A stretch of DNA of 64,000 bases from contig CM033392.1 in assembly GCA_019426215.1 (NCBI GenBank), positions 35,012,814 through 35,076,813 of the forward strand. The letters are read 5' to 3'. Under the pieces are notes generated by a model. It did not search any database. It was not told the origin of the DNA and saw only the letters and a program-made list of their open reading frames with translations. A program made the translations under genes and the position numbers. This document shows positions 33,016 to 44,984 of the stretch, one piece after another. The stretch's first letter is position 1; every line of letters begins with the position of its first letter. The DNA is from Buddleja alternifolia. Taxonomy: Eukaryota > Streptophyta > Magnoliopsida > Lamiales > Scrophulariaceae.

Positions 33016-33878
33016 TTGCAAATATGAACTCCACATCCAGTGTTTAGAATCCAAGAAGAATCGTTAATCGAGAAGTTAACTTTAACAAAGAACGTACCTT
33101 GAGCCTGTGGCTCTTTGCAGTTCCTTTACCAATGCCCAGTTTTCCAACATTTGAAGCACTTGTCAGACTTAGTTTTCTTACCCTTCTTGATTCCTCCTTT
33201 GCCTTTCAGTTTCTTAGTCTTGTTCTTCTTCTTGTTACCTTTCTTAGGTTTAGAAGATGAATTCATAAGAAGCACTAGCTTGTCTTTCTTTATTGTGCTT
33301 TCAGCCATCTTCAGCATGTTCAACAACTCAAGAAGCTTAGCTTCAAGTTGATTCATGTTGAAGTTGACCAAAAATTGGTCATAAGCAGTAGGGAGTGACT
33401 ATAGGACCAAGTCCATAGACAGCTCGTCATTAAGCACCACACCAAGATTGGCCAACTTTTCAATTAGCCCTATCATCTTGAGTGCGTACGCACTTACATC
33501 AGAGCCATCCGTCATGCGAGCCTTGCAAAGCTCCCTTGAGATTGAAATTCTCTCTCCCCTTGATTTAGTAACATATAGCTCTTGCAGATGGAGAAGAATG
33601 GATGCAGAGTTTTCAATCGTCTCATGTTGCCTTTGCAACTCAGTGCTCATTGAAGCCAACATAAGACATCGTACTTCCATGTCATCTTCCTTCCAATGCT
33701 GGTACTGGAACTTCTCATCATTAGATGAGTCCTCTTCTGGCTACTCTTGCACTGGTATATCAAAGATATACGCCCTTTTTTCAGGCAAAAGGATAATCTT
33801 GAGGTTACGAAACCAATCTTCAAAGTCTGGACTGGTTAGTTAGTTTGTTTCGAGAACTTTTTTGAATGGATTAGACAT
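33016..33878 (-). pseudogene. CopA gag
   Basis: Starts at an ATG (33876-33878) reading MSNPFKKVLETN, with a stop codon right after. Continues with WFRNLK, an open piece 33680-33399 (LHLQELYVTKSRGERISISR, typical copia gag UBN2-type helical region) and 33371-33126 with a Lys-rich stretch. The zinc knuckle reads CFKCWKTGHW-stop-RNC, so a stop codon sits inside the CCHC motif. RNA-binding nucleocapsid function would be lost. Confidence 0.82.
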
Positions 33879-35636
33879 ATCGTGTTATCTACAAAACACA
33901 CGAGGCAGACGATAAGCAACAGATTTTCAAATAAAGTTCTTATACAATTTGGTCTTTAATTGTACAAGTCTCCCACTATTTTTTGAAATCCCACCACCCT
34001 CTTGGTGTGATTCGAAGAATAGTTAATTCTTTAGTGGGCTTGAGATCTATCCAAACTTCATCATATGCCCCATTTTCTGGGCTAACATATGACTAGTTCG
34101 AATAGTAGCCTTACCGGGTCTTCCATCTTCCTTAATAGTTCTCAAGATCTTTTTCCTCATCTTTTGCATGTGCCCCATTTTCTGAGTTAACACATGATAG
34201 TTGATGTTAGGCTCAACCCATCAAATATCCTGTGGTCAATCATCAATTCCACTACCCCCATTTTCTGAGCTAGGTAATGAAACTAATGATCCCATAGGGC
34301 ATCATATGCTTAGTAATGCTCACAACCTTTCTTAGGTTCAACCCACCCCATTTTCTGAGCTAATGGATTTGAACTTCAGCGGCATATCACATGGCAATTA
34401 CTTATGATGGAAGGAATGGATATAGAAGTCCAATTCTATTCCCACATTACCCTAATATGTTTCAAGGAGGGAATTACATTGCATACAAATAGGTCTCATC
34501 AGTATTAACAATTATCTTGTTTAGTTATCTATCTTATGTATGCATCTCAGAACACATCACATATAGTATCGGAAAGATAAATAAACATCGCATAAAGCGG
34601 TAAATAGAGGATGAACCACCTCGAGCCCTAACCTACTAACTCACTGAGCCAAAGTGGGCCAGGACATTCTAGAAAGCAAAAACAACTGGACTATTACAAT
34701 GGGTTCCACCACAGCATACAAGTTTTCAAGTCTTGGCTTCATTTTTATGCTCCATCTTCGATTACATAGTCTATCAACTACTACTAATCTACTTGATAGA
34801 AAAGTAAAAGCCAAACCGGCTATTTTTACGACTCTAGAATATTACATTCAATGAAAAACAAACAACATAGACTAGACTCGTGGTTCATACCCATCACATA
34901 AGCATGCCAAGCAACAAACATATATATATGCGATATTCAAAATTCACCCATTCGTCGTCTAAACAAAATTGCAAATTTCATCGGGATAATATCGATTTCC
35001 AATTTCCAAAGCCTTTTTCAAAAATTGCAGGTCTTTAAACAATCAACTGGGGTCAGGTTCTTGGGTTACCCGACCTTCCAGCATAAAAAAAAATGAGAAA
35101 AATTTTCAACCTGAGTCAGCCGACAGCGCTCGAGCGCCAGGAAACCCACGCTTGGGAGCTGACCTGAAGGTGCCCAGGCGCCTCCGCCAGAGGCGAGACC
35201 ATCAGGTCTCACCAGCCGGTGCCCGGGCGCCAGTCACCCAGCGCCTAGGTGAGGGTGACAGCGTCTGTTGCTATACGTGATATCTCCCCTTTTCAACCAT
35301 GAGTGATTCGTTCAATTAATGATGGACGAATTTGATCCCACCTCGGGCCAAGCATAATCACTCGACAATTGAGCCTTCGGCCTAATCATCTCGTGACGTC
35401 CTATCACCGGTGATTCCAAAATCATCCTTCACCATCCAAATAAATCCACATACATCCAAGATTCATCCTTTTCAATTGAATTTTCAAAACCAAAACCATT
35501 TTTCACGAAAAAAATCAATTATATCCCAATCAAAAATCAATTATCTAAACGATGAACATATTTTTAACATGCACCAATTTACATACGCATAAATAAAACA
35601 TGCTAACACATAATATAGCTTAATTGAGCCAACCAT
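33879..35636 (-). other. CopA 5' leader
   Basis: Long untranslated leader between primer site and gag. It holds four spaced copies of CCCCATTTTCTGAGCT-like sequence (34068, 34173, 34256, 34346) and, at about 35120-35255, a GC-rich block with GCGCTCGAGCGC, GGCGCCT, GCCCGGGCGCC and GCGCCTAGG palindromes. No credible coding sequence; the 60-66-codon frames are chance. Confidence 0.7.
34068..34363 (-). repeat. Four spaced leader repeats
   Basis: CCCCATTTTCTGAGCTAA and close variants start at 34068, 34173, 34256 and 34346, spaced 105, 83 and 90 bases. Flanking bases (GGTTCAACCCA, CATATG) are partly repeated too, so this is a decayed tandem array with a preserved core. Confidence 0.8.
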
Positions 35637-35649
35637 GACTCTGATACCA
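35637..35649 (-). other. CopA primer-binding site (initiator tRNA-Met)
   Basis: In sense orientation TGGTATCAGAGTC, matching the common copia site TGGTATCAGAGC with one change. Adjacent to the right LTR at 35651. Confidence 0.88.
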
Positions 35650-35650
35650 C

Positions 35651-36155
35651 TGTTGGGTTGGTTCTATTCCTCGGGTGGCTCGTGGCAGTTGAAATTAAAA
35701 TTTAAACGTTCAACCACCTGAGACAGGAATAATGGTGTGCTCGAATACGCTATAAAGAAGGTTACCAGAATTTTTACCTTTTGATTAAATTCTCGCAGCA
35801 ACGATTCGGATCTTTTCAACTCTGTGGTGCAAATTCACACAATTTTTTCTAGGAAATTGCCCGTCAATCGTATTCCTGGTGTTAGTGCTCCAAACGTCGC
35901 ACCTCTAAGAAGTATCCACACCTCGTTCAAGTCACCACCTATTTCGTTATTGGTGCTAGCCAACGAAATAGATCTAAGTCTCAAACCTAGGCTTTGATTA
36001 TGTGAAGGGATGGAATATGCGAATCGTTGAGTTCAACACATGAACAAATAGATGTCATATTGGAACAAGGTAGGGGCGATTTTTGCTCAAGGATGACAAG
36101 AAAAATCTCTTGTCTTTTTTTTAGCTAAGGTTCAAATTCTTTACTCATAGGAGGC
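35651..36155 (-). repeat. CopA 5' LTR, truncated by GypB
   Basis: Matches 26545-26741 and 28327-28640 of the left LTR, then stops abruptly at 36155 where the GypB LTR begins. The remaining ~1.4 kb should lie beyond GypB but is missing, lost in the deletion at 45557. Confidence 0.88.
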
Positions 36156-37781
36156 TGACACGAAAAATCCTTACGTGTATTAAACAGCAAGTGGACTGGT
36201 CGTGTGTAGTAATAAAGTGGACTTTAAGTCCGAGTTATCGATCCCACAGAGACAAGATTATTTAAAGCTATGAATTTAAAAGCAATTAAAATTGAATTAA
36301 AAGATTGTGATTAATTTACAATAAAAATGTAAAAACGAGACTTAGCAAATAAATTTAGATTCTTATGAGATAAAACAACTAAGGCACATGCTTCAACCAA
36401 ATTTACTTGTTAATATAAATATGAATTATTCTTCGTATTATTAGACTACTATTGCTTTGGTGAAAATTCCTTAATTAATTACTACCCGATGTCTCGGCTG
36501 TAATAATCCTATGATAAATTGACAGTTCTCTAAATATGTCTATCCGAGAATTTAATCAATAATCATGCATTCAAGTTCTAGAATTTCCCCGAATAAATCC
36601 GGCTAACTGCACCCGGGAATCTCTACCTATCTCTAGGGGCAATTCCCTATTTTTTACGGATGATGTGATGATTTCTTTGAACCCTAACTTATATTCTTTC
36701 AAACTATTAAGTTAGGCAATATGACAAACATATGGCGATCAAACATATGCAAGTAATTACGCACAAAATCAAAACACAAAGCAATTGTAGAATTAATACG
36801 AAGAATAATATCATATATATATACTCATAACTTTGGCCTTCACATGGCCCTAGTTAAGGGAAAATTAGTTCATAATTGAAATTGGGAAAACAATAAAAAC
36901 ATAGAATTACTCATAGATAAAGATGAATATCAAACTAAGAAACTCCCTATTTTGGATTGATGATCGATTCTTGATTGGAAGCTTGAATCCCTCCTTTTCC
37001 TCTTCTTAGCTCTTCAAGTATGATGATAGGATGACTCAAAACCAAGAGAATGCTCCCCCAAACCCCTGATTTTCGTCCTCACACTCTCAAAGGATGATTT
37101 TTTTGATGATCTCAAGTGAGCTCCCCACTCCCCTTTAAATACCCAAAAATCCACCTACCAAGAATTTGAGCTACCCTTCTCTTTCTTTCCTCCTACCAAG
37201 AATTTCTACCTACCAAGAATTTGCACCTACCATTCTCTTGTTTTCCACCTAACAAGAATTTCCACCTACCAAGAATTTGCATCTACCATTCTCTTGTTTT
37301 CCACCTAACAAGAACATGAGCTGCCACTTTCGTATTTTCCAGCGCAGGGATAGTGTTTTATTCATAATCATCTCCACAGATCTCCGAATTGGATGATTCA
37401 AGTACCCATGTAAAGATAAGACATAGATCTAAAAATTTGTAAAAGGACACTTCATCCAATTCTGTCTCTAAAAATATCAAAATGGCGTTCCAACGTGGAG
37501 GTTGTTTCTGATTTGGCGCCCAGGTGTGCGGAAATGGTACTAAAACATGATTTTGGCTAACTCCAACTTATTTCTTGCTTGTTTGGTCGTGGAGGTGTGA
37601 AATATCTTGGCGTAAACTTGTTTTATACATCATTTTTCCACCCTTTCTTCAATTGTATCCACTTAAGGCATGAAATCACTTAATGCACGAATTAAACGCA
37701 CAAGTGACAAAATCAAGTGATAAATGAACCTAAAACATAAACGCAAAGGGGCTTAAAAACACGTAAAAATGACTCCTATCA
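36156..37781 (-). repeat. GypB 3' LTR
   Basis: Starts TGACACG and ends CTCCTATCA on the plus strand (sense TGATAGGAGTC ... CGTGTCA), 1626 bases. Over the 573 bases shared with the right LTR I find two mismatches by eye, indicating a very recent insertion. A tandem array lies at 37149-37318, and a lone GGCGCCCAGG motif near 37514 recalls the GC cluster of GypA. Confidence 0.92.
37149..37318. repeat. Tandem array in GypB LTR
   Basis: Repeats of CACCTACCAAGAATTTG, some within a longer unit that adds CACCATTCTCTTGTTTTCC-like sequence. At least six copies of the CCTA(C/A)CAAGAA core are visible. Confidence 0.8.
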
Positions 37782-39072
37782 ACTCCCCCAAACTTATCAT
37801 TTGCTCGACCTCGAGCAATAAAAGTTCTAGGCATGAAAAACATCATCAACCAAAAGGAGAAAACAAAAACAACAAACGAACTCACTTTCGTGGAGTAAAC
37901 GATTGCACTTAGCATGTGCAACAAGCCTTTAAACCTTTGAGTTACCTCAAAGGACGAGTTATAGTCTCGTGAGGGTTTGCAGAAGATATACCCACAAAAT
38001 CTAACAAACTTTCAATCCCAACCAAATGAATACATCTCAACATAATTAACATGAATAAATGGCACAAAATCATCCTTTGATAGCTCACAAATATATATAC
38101 ATATCAACTACTTTTGCTCATGTGACACCAATACTCGAAAAGACTCCATAGGGTGTAGTGAAAATAAATCTTAGGTATTATAGTCGAAAGGCATCCTTAC
38201 CAAATTTTGGACATTAATCCCATATCTATCAACTTTTGATCAAACACAAAGCATAAGAATCATAGAAAATCTCATAGCCATTTAAATTTCATTATCTCAA
38301 CCATTCAAACTTTCAATTCATATGAAACTTTCCAATTAACTTCATGAAGGCTAGATCATGTGCAATGTTTTATTCCATTAGGCTTTCTATGACACCCATG
38401 TAACAAGTTTTAGATCAATGACTCCCAAACTAGATAGTTTTGGGGCATTAAGTGTAAAGACACTCCTAAGGATTTAATCACTCGGGTGTCAAAGGCCACG
38501 AAATAAAACTAGATCTTTTAAACAATTCGCTTCTTTTTGGCTTGAGCTTAGCTCAAATTAGCATAATAGTACAGTATATAGGCATGAAACTTTTCACCTC
38601 CAGTACATATTAACCTGACCACTTGTGGTCATACCAAACTTCAACCTTTTTAATTCATTGTTTAGCATAAAAAAATTACTACTCAACTTATAACCTTATA
38701 AAAAATCTAAGTTAATTTTTTCGGGAAAAACTCCTTAAGTGTCTCAAGATGGTTATCCTCTCAACTCCTCTACCCTCGATTTATTGTGCAATGTGAATCA
38801 TCTAAGAAATCAATCCTAGTCTAGGGTCTCCATGAGCAATTTCAAAGATATATATATGTTCCATTAAATTCAAATTATTTCAAGAAATCATGCCATTTTT
38901 TTTTCAAGTTAATCAATTTTAATGCATCAATTGGAAAGATAAAAAATAAATAAAAATTTATACTTGATTTTCTCAACAAAGAAGTATTTAAACATGATAT
39001 CATACAAACTTTCCCCCAAACTCAAGCTAAAAATTAGCATTGCATTTTCAATGTTCAAAATAAGCACTCTTC

Positions 39073-39109
39073 TACCCCCAAACTCAAATCCAACATTGTC
39101 CTCAATGTT
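39073..39109 (-). other. Conserved post-pol hairpin 2 plus polypurine-like run (GypB)
   Basis: Sense AACATTG-AGGA-CAATGTT (7-bp stem, 4-base loop; 39092-39109) followed by GAGTTTGGGGGTA (39073-39085). Confidence 0.7.
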
Positions 39110-39386
39110 GTTACAACAAGTATACGTAATGGTAAAAGAACACTTACAACCAAGGATGTTGAAAAACATCCTTTAACTTCCAATGCATCGTTACAAAGCT
39201 TCTTCTCCTCTCGAGTAAAATAAGCATCTCTAAACATGGGGTCCAAATGTCTATCATATCTAACACTTCAACTTTTCAAACCATCAAGCATACGAAAACA
39301 TACATGCCAAAAGTGCATGTTTGAACATAAACATAAACAAACAAACTAAACAAACAAAAAATAAAAGAAAAAAAAAAACTTACAAA

Positions 39387-39404
39387 CTTGGGTTGCCTCC
39401 CAAG
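39387..39404 (-). other. Conserved post-pol hairpin 1 (GypB)
   Basis: Sense CTTGGG-AGGCAA-CCCAAG, identical to the GypC copy. Confidence 0.7.
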
Positions 39405-39447
39405 AAGCGCTTGTTTATAGTCAATAGCTCGACTATTCAGGATCGAC

Positions 39448-39975
39448 TTAAGTCGATGGTTCTCGGAGCTTGACTGATAATGTGTCTGCGCTCCAGTCAG
39501 TGCCCGAGTAGTGTTTCAGCCTATGTCCATTGGTTAAAAATACTTGTCCATCCTCAGTGATAAGCTCCACAGCTCCGGAAGAATACACTCGGGTGACTCG
39601 AAAGGGTCCCGACCAACGCGATTTGAGCTTGCCTGGGAAGAGCTTGAGTCTAGAGTTGTACATAAGAACTTTCTCACCTTCCTCGAATTCCCGGGGTAGA
39701 GTATGCTTGTCGTGCCACTTCTTGGTCCGTTCTTTGTACAGTTTTGCATTCTCGTATGCTTCATGTCTCCACTCCTCGAGCTCATTCAGTTGAAGCAACC
39801 TCTTATTACCTATAACACTTGTATCGAAATTCAGGAATTTGATAGCCCAATAAGCACGATGTTCAAGTTCGACAGGTAAATGACAAGCTTTTCCAAACAC
39901 AAGACGATATGGGGACATGCCAATAGGGGTTTTAAAAGCAGTACGGTAAGCCCACAATGCATCATCTAATTTCAA
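39448..39975 (-). CDS. GypB integrase C-terminus (continues gag-pol after a frameshift)
   Basis: Carries the end of gypsy integrase: [19 protein letters not shown], a charged helical region and the GPF module [13 protein letters not shown], ending about 20 residues after HRLKHYSG. It belongs to the same polyprotein as 39999-44144; the frames are separated by a one-base change in an A-run near 40010. The C-terminal module binds DNA and chromatin in gypsy integrases (family knowledge). Confidence 0.85.
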   Translation of the reverse strand: MKLDDALWAYRTAFKTPIGMSPYRLVFGKACHLPVELEHRAYWAIKFLNFDTSVIGNKRLLQLNELEEWRHEAYENAKLYKERTKKWHDKHTLPREFEEGEKVLMYNSRLKLFPGKLKSRWSGPFRVTRVYSSGAVELITEDGQVFLTNGHRLKHYSGTDWSADTLSVKLREPST

Positions 39976-39998
39976 AGACCAATCAGTTCGATGGCTAT

Positions 39999-42900
39999 TT
40001 ACCGTTTTTCTAAAATCCGTTTAATTTCCCTATTAGACACTTCGACTTGCCCACTAGTTTGAGGGTGGTAAGGGGTCGAGATTTTATGCTTAACACCATA
40101 TTTGTTCAACAAGTTTTCAAATTGCTTGTTACGAAAATGTGTGCCTCCATCACTTATAATTGCTCTCGGGGTTCCAAATCGTGCAAAAATATGTTTTCTC
40201 AGAAATCTAAGAACAACCCTAGCACCATTAGTTTGCAAAGCCTCAGCTTCGACCCATTTAGACACATAATCAACAGCGACTAGAATATACCTATTGGAAC
40301 AAGAACTAGGGAAAGGTCCCATAAAATCTATACCCCACACATCAAATAATTCACATTCAAGCACATTATTCATAGGCATTTCATGTCGTCTAGAGATATT
40401 ACCTACTCTTTGGCATCTATCACATTTTTGAACATAAGCGTGTGCATCTTTAAATAAAGTAGGCCAGAAAAAACCTGATTGCAGAACCTTGGCAACAGTC
40501 TTGGATGGGCCAAAGTGGCCACCTATCACCATGTCATGGCAATGAGCCAAGACGGAGGTCATTTCTTCCTCGGGTACACAACGCCTGATAATTCCCTCGA
40601 CACCAATTTTAAACAAGTAGGGCTCTTCCCACAGATAGTGCCTAACATCTTTCAAAAACTTCTTTCTTTGGTGAAATGTCAAATCAGGGGGTAAAATTCC
40701 AGCAACTATATAGTTAGCATAATCAGCATACCAGGGGATTGAAATAGAAGAAAGAGTAAAAAGCTGTTCATCGGGGAATTCATCTCCTATTGGGGTCTCA
40801 TCCATTTTCTTATCCACTAATTCTAGTCTAGATAGGTGATCAGCTACTACATTTTCAGATCCTTTTTTATCTTTTATTTCTAAGTCAAACTCTTGTAGTA
40901 ATAAGATCCACCTGAGTAGTCTAGGTTTTGCGTCTTTTTTAGCAAGCAAGTATTTCAAGGCCGAGTGATCAGTGTATACTATTACTTTGTTAAGCACAAG
41001 ATAGGAGTGAAATTTGTCAAAAGCAAAAATGACAGCTAAAAGCTCTTTTTCAGTCGTAGCATAATTGAGTTGGGCCTCATTTAAGGTACGACTAGCATAG
41101 TAAATAGTATGAAAGATTTTACCCTTCCTTTGACCTAGTACAGCTCCAACGGCAATGTCGCTCGCATCGCACATCAACTCGAATGGTAGGCTCCAATCTG
41201 GGGTGGACATCACAGGTGATGAGATTAATTTCTCCTTCAGGGTGAGGAAGGCCTGCATGCATGCATCATTAAAGTCAAACACTGCATTTTTCATGGTCAA
41301 GTTAGACAGGGGTTTAGCAATTTTAGAAAAATTTGAAATAAAACGCCTGTAAAACCCGGCATGTCCCAAAAAGCTTCTCACGGCTTTGACCGTGGTGGGT
41401 GGTGGAAGATTAGCTATCACTTCAATTTTCGCTCTATCCACCTCAATCCCCTTGTGGGAGATCTTATGACCCAGAACAATTCCTTCTTGTACCATGAAAT
41501 GACACTTTTCCCAATTTAAGACTAGATCAGTCTCCTCACACCTCTGCAAAACTAAGGTTAGATTGTGCAAACATCTATCATATGTAGAGCCAAAAACAGA
41601 AAAATCATCCATGAAGATTTCAAGAAATTGCTCGACCATGTCATGAAATATAGCCATCATGCATCTTTGAAAAGTAGCAGGTGCATTACATAAGCCAAAA
41701 GGCATACGCCTATAAGCAAAAGTGCCGTAAGGACAAGTGAAAGTAGTTTTCTCTTGATCCTCGGGTGTAATAGCAATTTGGTTATAGCCGGAGTACCCAT
41801 CCAAAAAACAGTAATATTCATGCCCGGCTAATCTTTCTAACATTTGATCGATAAAGGGGAGGGGAAAGTGGTCTTTTCGGGTATATTCATTCAATTTACG
41901 ATAGTCTATGCAAACCCTAAAACCAGTGACAATTCTAGATTGAATTAACTCATTATTGTCATTACGAACTACTGTCGTACCTCCTTTCTTGGGCACTACC
42001 TGCGTTGGACTTACCCATGGACTATCAGAGATAGGGAAGATAATGACGGCATCGAGTAACTTGATTACCTCTTTCTTCACCACTTCTTGAATTTGAGGAT
42101 TAGACCTCCTTTGTGGTTGTATAGTGGGCCTTGAGCTTTTTTCCATTAAAATCTTATGCATGCAGATGGCTGGGCTAATCCCCTTGATATCAGCAATCTT
42201 CCATCCAAAGGCTTTTTTGTGATCTCTCAACACCTCCAGTAACCTTGCTTCTTGTTGATCTGTAAGAGAAGAAGAAATGATGAGTGGCAAGGTTTCATCG
42301 TCATTTAAATAAACATATTTAAGATGAGAGGGTAGAGTTTTTAGGTCAAGAGTTGGTGGCTCTTCAATAGATGGTTTGGAGTGGCTAGACAGTGGGCTAT
42401 CCAACTTCTCAAATTTCTTCGTGGGGTATTGCGCACGCCTCTCTAAGCTATGAACAACTTCCAGTTGTTTATCACTGGCCGACTCAACATCCGTGGAGTT
42501 CATTATGCATACCTCAAGTGGATCATCAGAGATGTTTTCCTGAAAGTGCTCAATAATCAAAGGATCAAAAGCATCTATTCTTAAACATGACGCATCATCA
42601 CCAACATGCTTCATAACCTTGTATACGTCAAAAGTAACTCTCTCCTCACCCACATTCAAAGTTAACTTACCATTGGCTATGTCGATCATAGCTTTACCTG
42701 TGGCTAGGAAGGGTCTTCCTAGGATGAGAGGAACTTCAACATCTTCTTCCATCTCCAGAACCACGAAGTCCACTGGGAAGTAAAACTTGTCAACTTGCAC
42801 GATGACATCCTCTATGATTCCCTTCGGGTGTTTTATTGATCGATCTGCAAGTTGGAGGCTCATCGAGGTTGGCTTTGGATTCCCCAAACCCAATTTCTGG

Positions 42901-44144
42901 AACAACGAGTAAGGAAGAAGATTTATGCTGGCGCCCGAATCACATAGCACTCGGTCGAATTTGAGTTGCCCAATAGTGCAAGGAATTGTGAGGCTCCCTG
43001 GATCCTTGAGTTTCTGTGGCAACTTGTTCAACACCACTGCTGAGCATGCTTCAGTCAAGCACACCGTTCCATTGCCTTCCCACTTCTGCTTATTGGATAG
43101 AATATCCTTGAAGAACTTGATGTAATTGGGCATCTGCAAAATCGCATCAATAAAAGGAATATTAATTCGAACTTCTCGAAGAATTTCTAAAATCCTAAGA
43201 AAACTTTTATCCATATCTTTCTTATTCTTTTTATGTGCTAGGGGGAAAGGGAGACGTATTTCAATAGGATTAGACAAAGAAGGAGTCAAAGTTTCAGAAG
43301 ACGCCCTGTCTGCCTGTGAAGTACGGACTTGATCCTGTCCCAAGTACGTACTTGAGCTGTGTGAAGTACTTACTTGGTTCTGGTCAAGTACGTACTTGGG
43401 AGACAGATTTGAATTTTCAAGTTTATCAAAAGTTTGAACATTGTCCTCTTCAAGTGCGGACTTGGACTGCTTGGGAGGTGCACTTTTCAATTCTTTGCCA
43501 CTTCTCAGAGCGATGGCATGGCATTGCTCTTTTGGGTTTTTCTCTGTATCACTCGGCAGTGTCCCGGGTGCTCTTCCACCTGCATCAACCGATAATTGTG
43601 CAAATTGGTGCTGCATCTCTTTCATTCCCGTCATAACACCCTGTAACATCAATCGAAGCTCTGCGAATGATTCGTCTGATTTTTGCATGTGAGCCGCCAA
43701 TCTTTCTTCGACAGTCGAAGGTCTTGGAACTTGACCTTGTGGCTTAAAATTTCCAGGCCTTTGAGTTTGGTTGTTGTAAAACGGAGGCCTCGGTGCTTGG
43801 TAGATGCCTTGTTGTGAATTTTGTGCGGGATTTGGCCTTTTCGGAAAATTCTCGGGTATGTGGAAGCTCAATTGAGGCTTGTTTAAATTTCCGACATAGT
43901 TCACATCACTAATGGTTGGCTCTGCCTCTAGATTAACATTTTGTTCTACCTCTTGAGCAACAGCAACCCTTCGGGTTTGTAGAGAAAACTCATCGTCATC
44001 TTCAGGGTACAGTTCATCATCCCGTGCCATCTGCTCTAGTTTAGCCCACACTGTTCTGCTATCGAGACCCAAAAGATCACCGCCTGCTCCTGCATTAAGT
44101 CTGTGACGAATCCGAGACCGGACTCCATTAAAGAAATGTAGCAC
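39999..44144 (-). CDS. GypB gag-pol polyprotein, nearly intact (1381 codons)
   Basis: An Athila-like Ty3/gypsy polyprotein. Residues about 1-290 are gag C-terminus. Protease around residue 400 ([12 protein letters not shown]), followed by [16 protein letters not shown]. Reverse transcriptase about 690-900, with [19 protein letters not shown] (~745) and catalytic FMDD (~844). RNase H about 990-1130 ([25 protein letters not shown]). Integrase from about 1195: HHCC zinc module ([12 protein letters not shown] ... CDRC), catalytic Asp in WGIDFMGPF (~1271), Asp in SDGGTHF (~1331) and Glu in VEVSNREIK (~1368). All key catalytic residues are visible. Lesions are one frameshift at each end: near 44220 separating gag N-terminus, near 40010 separating integrase C-terminus. 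Confidence 0.93.
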   Translation of the reverse strand: MLHFFNGVRSRIRHRLNAGAGGDLLGLDSRTVWAKLEQMARDDELYPEDDDEFSLQTRRVAVAQEVEQNVNLEAEPTISDVNYVGNLNKPQLSFHIPENFPKRPNPAQNSQQGIYQAPRPPFYNNQTQRPGNFKPQGQVPRPSTVEERLAAHMQKSDESFAELRLMLQGVMTGMKEMQHQFAQLSVDAGGRAPGTLPSDTEKNPKEQCHAIALRSGKELKSAPPKQSKSALEEDNVQTFDKLENSNLSPKYVLDQNQVSTSHSSSTYLGQDQVRTSQADRASSETLTPSLSNPIEIRLPFPLAHKKNKKDMDKSFLRILEILREVRINIPFIDAILQMPNYIKFFKDILSNKQKWEGNGTVCLTEACSAVVLNKLPQKLKDPGSLTIPCTIGQLKFDRVLCDSGASINLLPYSLFQKLGLGNPKPTSMSLQLADRSIKHPKGIIEDVIVQVDKFYFPVDFVVLEMEEDVEVPLILGRPFLATGKAMIDIANGKLTLNVGEERVTFDVYKVMKHVGDDASCLRIDAFDPLIIEHFQENISDDPLEVCIMNSTDVESASDKQLEVVHSLERRAQYPTKKFEKLDSPLSSHSKPSIEEPPTLDLKTLPSHLKYVYLNDDETLPLIISSSLTDQQEARLLEVLRDHKKAFGWKIADIKGISPAICMHKILMEKSSRPTIQPQRRSNPQIQEVVKKEVIKLLDAVIIFPISDSPWVSPTQVVPKKGGTTVVRNDNNELIQSRIVTGFRVCIDYRKLNEYTRKDHFPLPFIDQMLERLAGHEYYCFLDGYSGYNQIAITPEDQEKTTFTCPYGTFAYRRMPFGLCNAPATFQRCMMAIFHDMVEQFLEIFMDDFSVFGSTYDRCLHNLTLVLQRCEETDLVLNWEKCHFMVQEGIVLGHKISHKGIEVDRAKIEVIANLPPPTTVKAVRSFLGHAGFYRRFISNFSKIAKPLSNLTMKNAVFDFNDACMQAFLTLKEKLISSPVMSTPDWSLPFELMCDASDIAVGAVLGQRKGKIFHTIYYASRTLNEAQLNYATTEKELLAVIFAFDKFHSYLVLNKVIVYTDHSALKYLLAKKDAKPRLLRWILLLQEFDLEIKDKKGSENVVADHLSRLELVDKKMDETPIGDEFPDEQLFTLSSISIPWYADYANYIVAGILPPDLTFHQRKKFLKDVRHYLWEEPYLFKIGVEGIIRRCVPEEEMTSVLAHCHDMVIGGHFGPSKTVAKVLQSGFFWPTLFKDAHAYVQKCDRCQRVGNISRRHEMPMNNVLECELFDVWGIDFMGPFPSSCSNRYILVAVDYVSKWVEAEALQTNGARVVLRFLRKHIFARFGTPRAIISDGGTHFRNKQFENLLNKYGVKHKISTPYHPQTSGQVEVSNREIKRILEKR

Positions 44145-44215
44145 TCGCTCGTCTCTTGAATAGTTGTGATCGGGGCACTTTCGAAGCAGACTCTTGTATC
44201 TTGCCCATGCTGATG

Positions 44216-44809
44216 CTAACGATTCATCCCGTTTTGCTTAAAACCCTTGATCTCGCTTCTTAACTCGTTAATCCTTGATGGAGGGAAGAACTTGTTGAGA
44301 AACTCTTCGACTAACTCTTCCCACGTTTCAATGGATTGTGGGGGCAACGACTTATACCACAAAGTCCCTTTATCCTTAAGCGAAAAATGGAATAATCGGA
44401 GGCGGATGGCATCAAGATCTCTTGGGTGGAATTGCATGGTAGATAACACATTTTCGAAGTGCTCTAGATGGTCATGAGGTGACTCTTTCGGATCACCATA
44501 AAATTGTTCAGCCTGAACCATGCTAAACATGTGAGGTGGAATGTGGAAGTTCGGCGTGGCAAAATTGGGGACCACAACAGGCCCCGGCGTAGTGTGTACA
44601 CGGGCTGGCTGATTACCACGAACAGATGGAGGTGGTGCTGGTAGTGCCGGTTGCATTGCTTGGAACAGATTTTGCAACCATTCTCTATTCTCGGGCAGAT
44701 TCATATCAGGGAAGTTGCCAGCCATAGCTCGATTTCTCTGGTTTGCACGAAGCGTACGCTCGATCTCAGGGTCAAATTCCTCTAAAGCCTCTCCTGAGGT
44801 TCGAGTCAT
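44216..44809 (-). CDS. GypB gag N-terminal part
   Basis: 198 codons starting [20 protein letters not shown], the usual Athila gag opening. Contains the [16 protein letters not shown] block and the capsid signature [37 protein letters not shown] and [14 protein letters not shown], typical of the retrotransposon gag family. The frame ends near 44216 at a one-base shift; the next frame continues the same protein in 44144-39999. Codes the capsid that assembles the virus-like particle (family knowledge). Confidence 0.88.
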   Translation of the reverse strand: MTRTSGEALEEFDPEIERTLRANQRNRAMAGNFPDMNLPENREWLQNLFQAMQPALPAPPPSVRGNQPARVHTTPGPVVVPNFATPNFHIPPHMFSMVQAEQFYGDPKESPHDHLEHFENVLSTMQFHPRDLDAIRLRLFHFSLKDKGTLWYKSLPPQSIETWEELVEEFLNKFFPPSRINELRSEIKGFKQNGMNR

Positions 44810-44960
44810 TCACCAAAAGATCAACCTGTTTGAAACAAAGAAGCAAACCAACAGAAATTTAAAGATAGAAAATAACAGTGAGAATAATAGAAAATAATAA
44901 AACGACAAAAGAAATTAAAGCTAAAAATTGCAATAAAATCCGAAACTAAAATAAATCAAG

Positions 44961-44978
44961 TCCCCGGCAACGGCGCCA
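44961..44978 (-). other. GypB primer-binding site (tRNA-Asp)
   Basis: The plus strand reads TCCCCGGCAACGGCGCCA, identical to the 3' end of plant tRNA-Asp(GUC). Six bases separate it from the LTR at 44985. Confidence 0.92.
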
Positions 44979-44984
44979 AAAACT

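Larger units (their letters stand above)
26545..36155 (-). mobile_element. CopA: Angela/BARE-like copia element
   Basis: Complete organisation LTR, tRNA-Met primer site, leader, gag, protease, integrase, reverse transcriptase, RNase H, polypurine tract, LTR, with S2 nested in the 3' LTR and GypB cutting the 5' LTR. Lineage name is from polyprotein wording and LTR size only. Confidence 0.85.
37782..39445 (-). other. GypB post-pol noncoding region with polypurine tract
   Basis: No env-like ORF of the kind reported in some Athila elements is visible. Sense order from pol: hairpin 1 (39387-39404), hairpin 2 with GAGTTTGGGGGTA (39073-39109), GAGTTTGGGGGAAAG (about 39009-39023), a GCTCGAGGTCGAGC palindrome (about 37803-37817) and the terminal tract AAGTTTGGGGGAGT (about 37782-37797) at the LTR. 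Strongly similar to GypA 4501-6400. Confidence 0.8.

Noticed and set aside
37782..39445. Expectation of an env-like ORF in GypB, as in some Athila elements
   Set aside because: No frame longer than about 80 codons and none resembling an envelope-like protein; the region is noncoding here.
44961..44978. Possible tRNA-Asp gene fragment
   Set aside because: Only the terminal 18 bases match and they sit beside an LTR; this is a primer-binding site.
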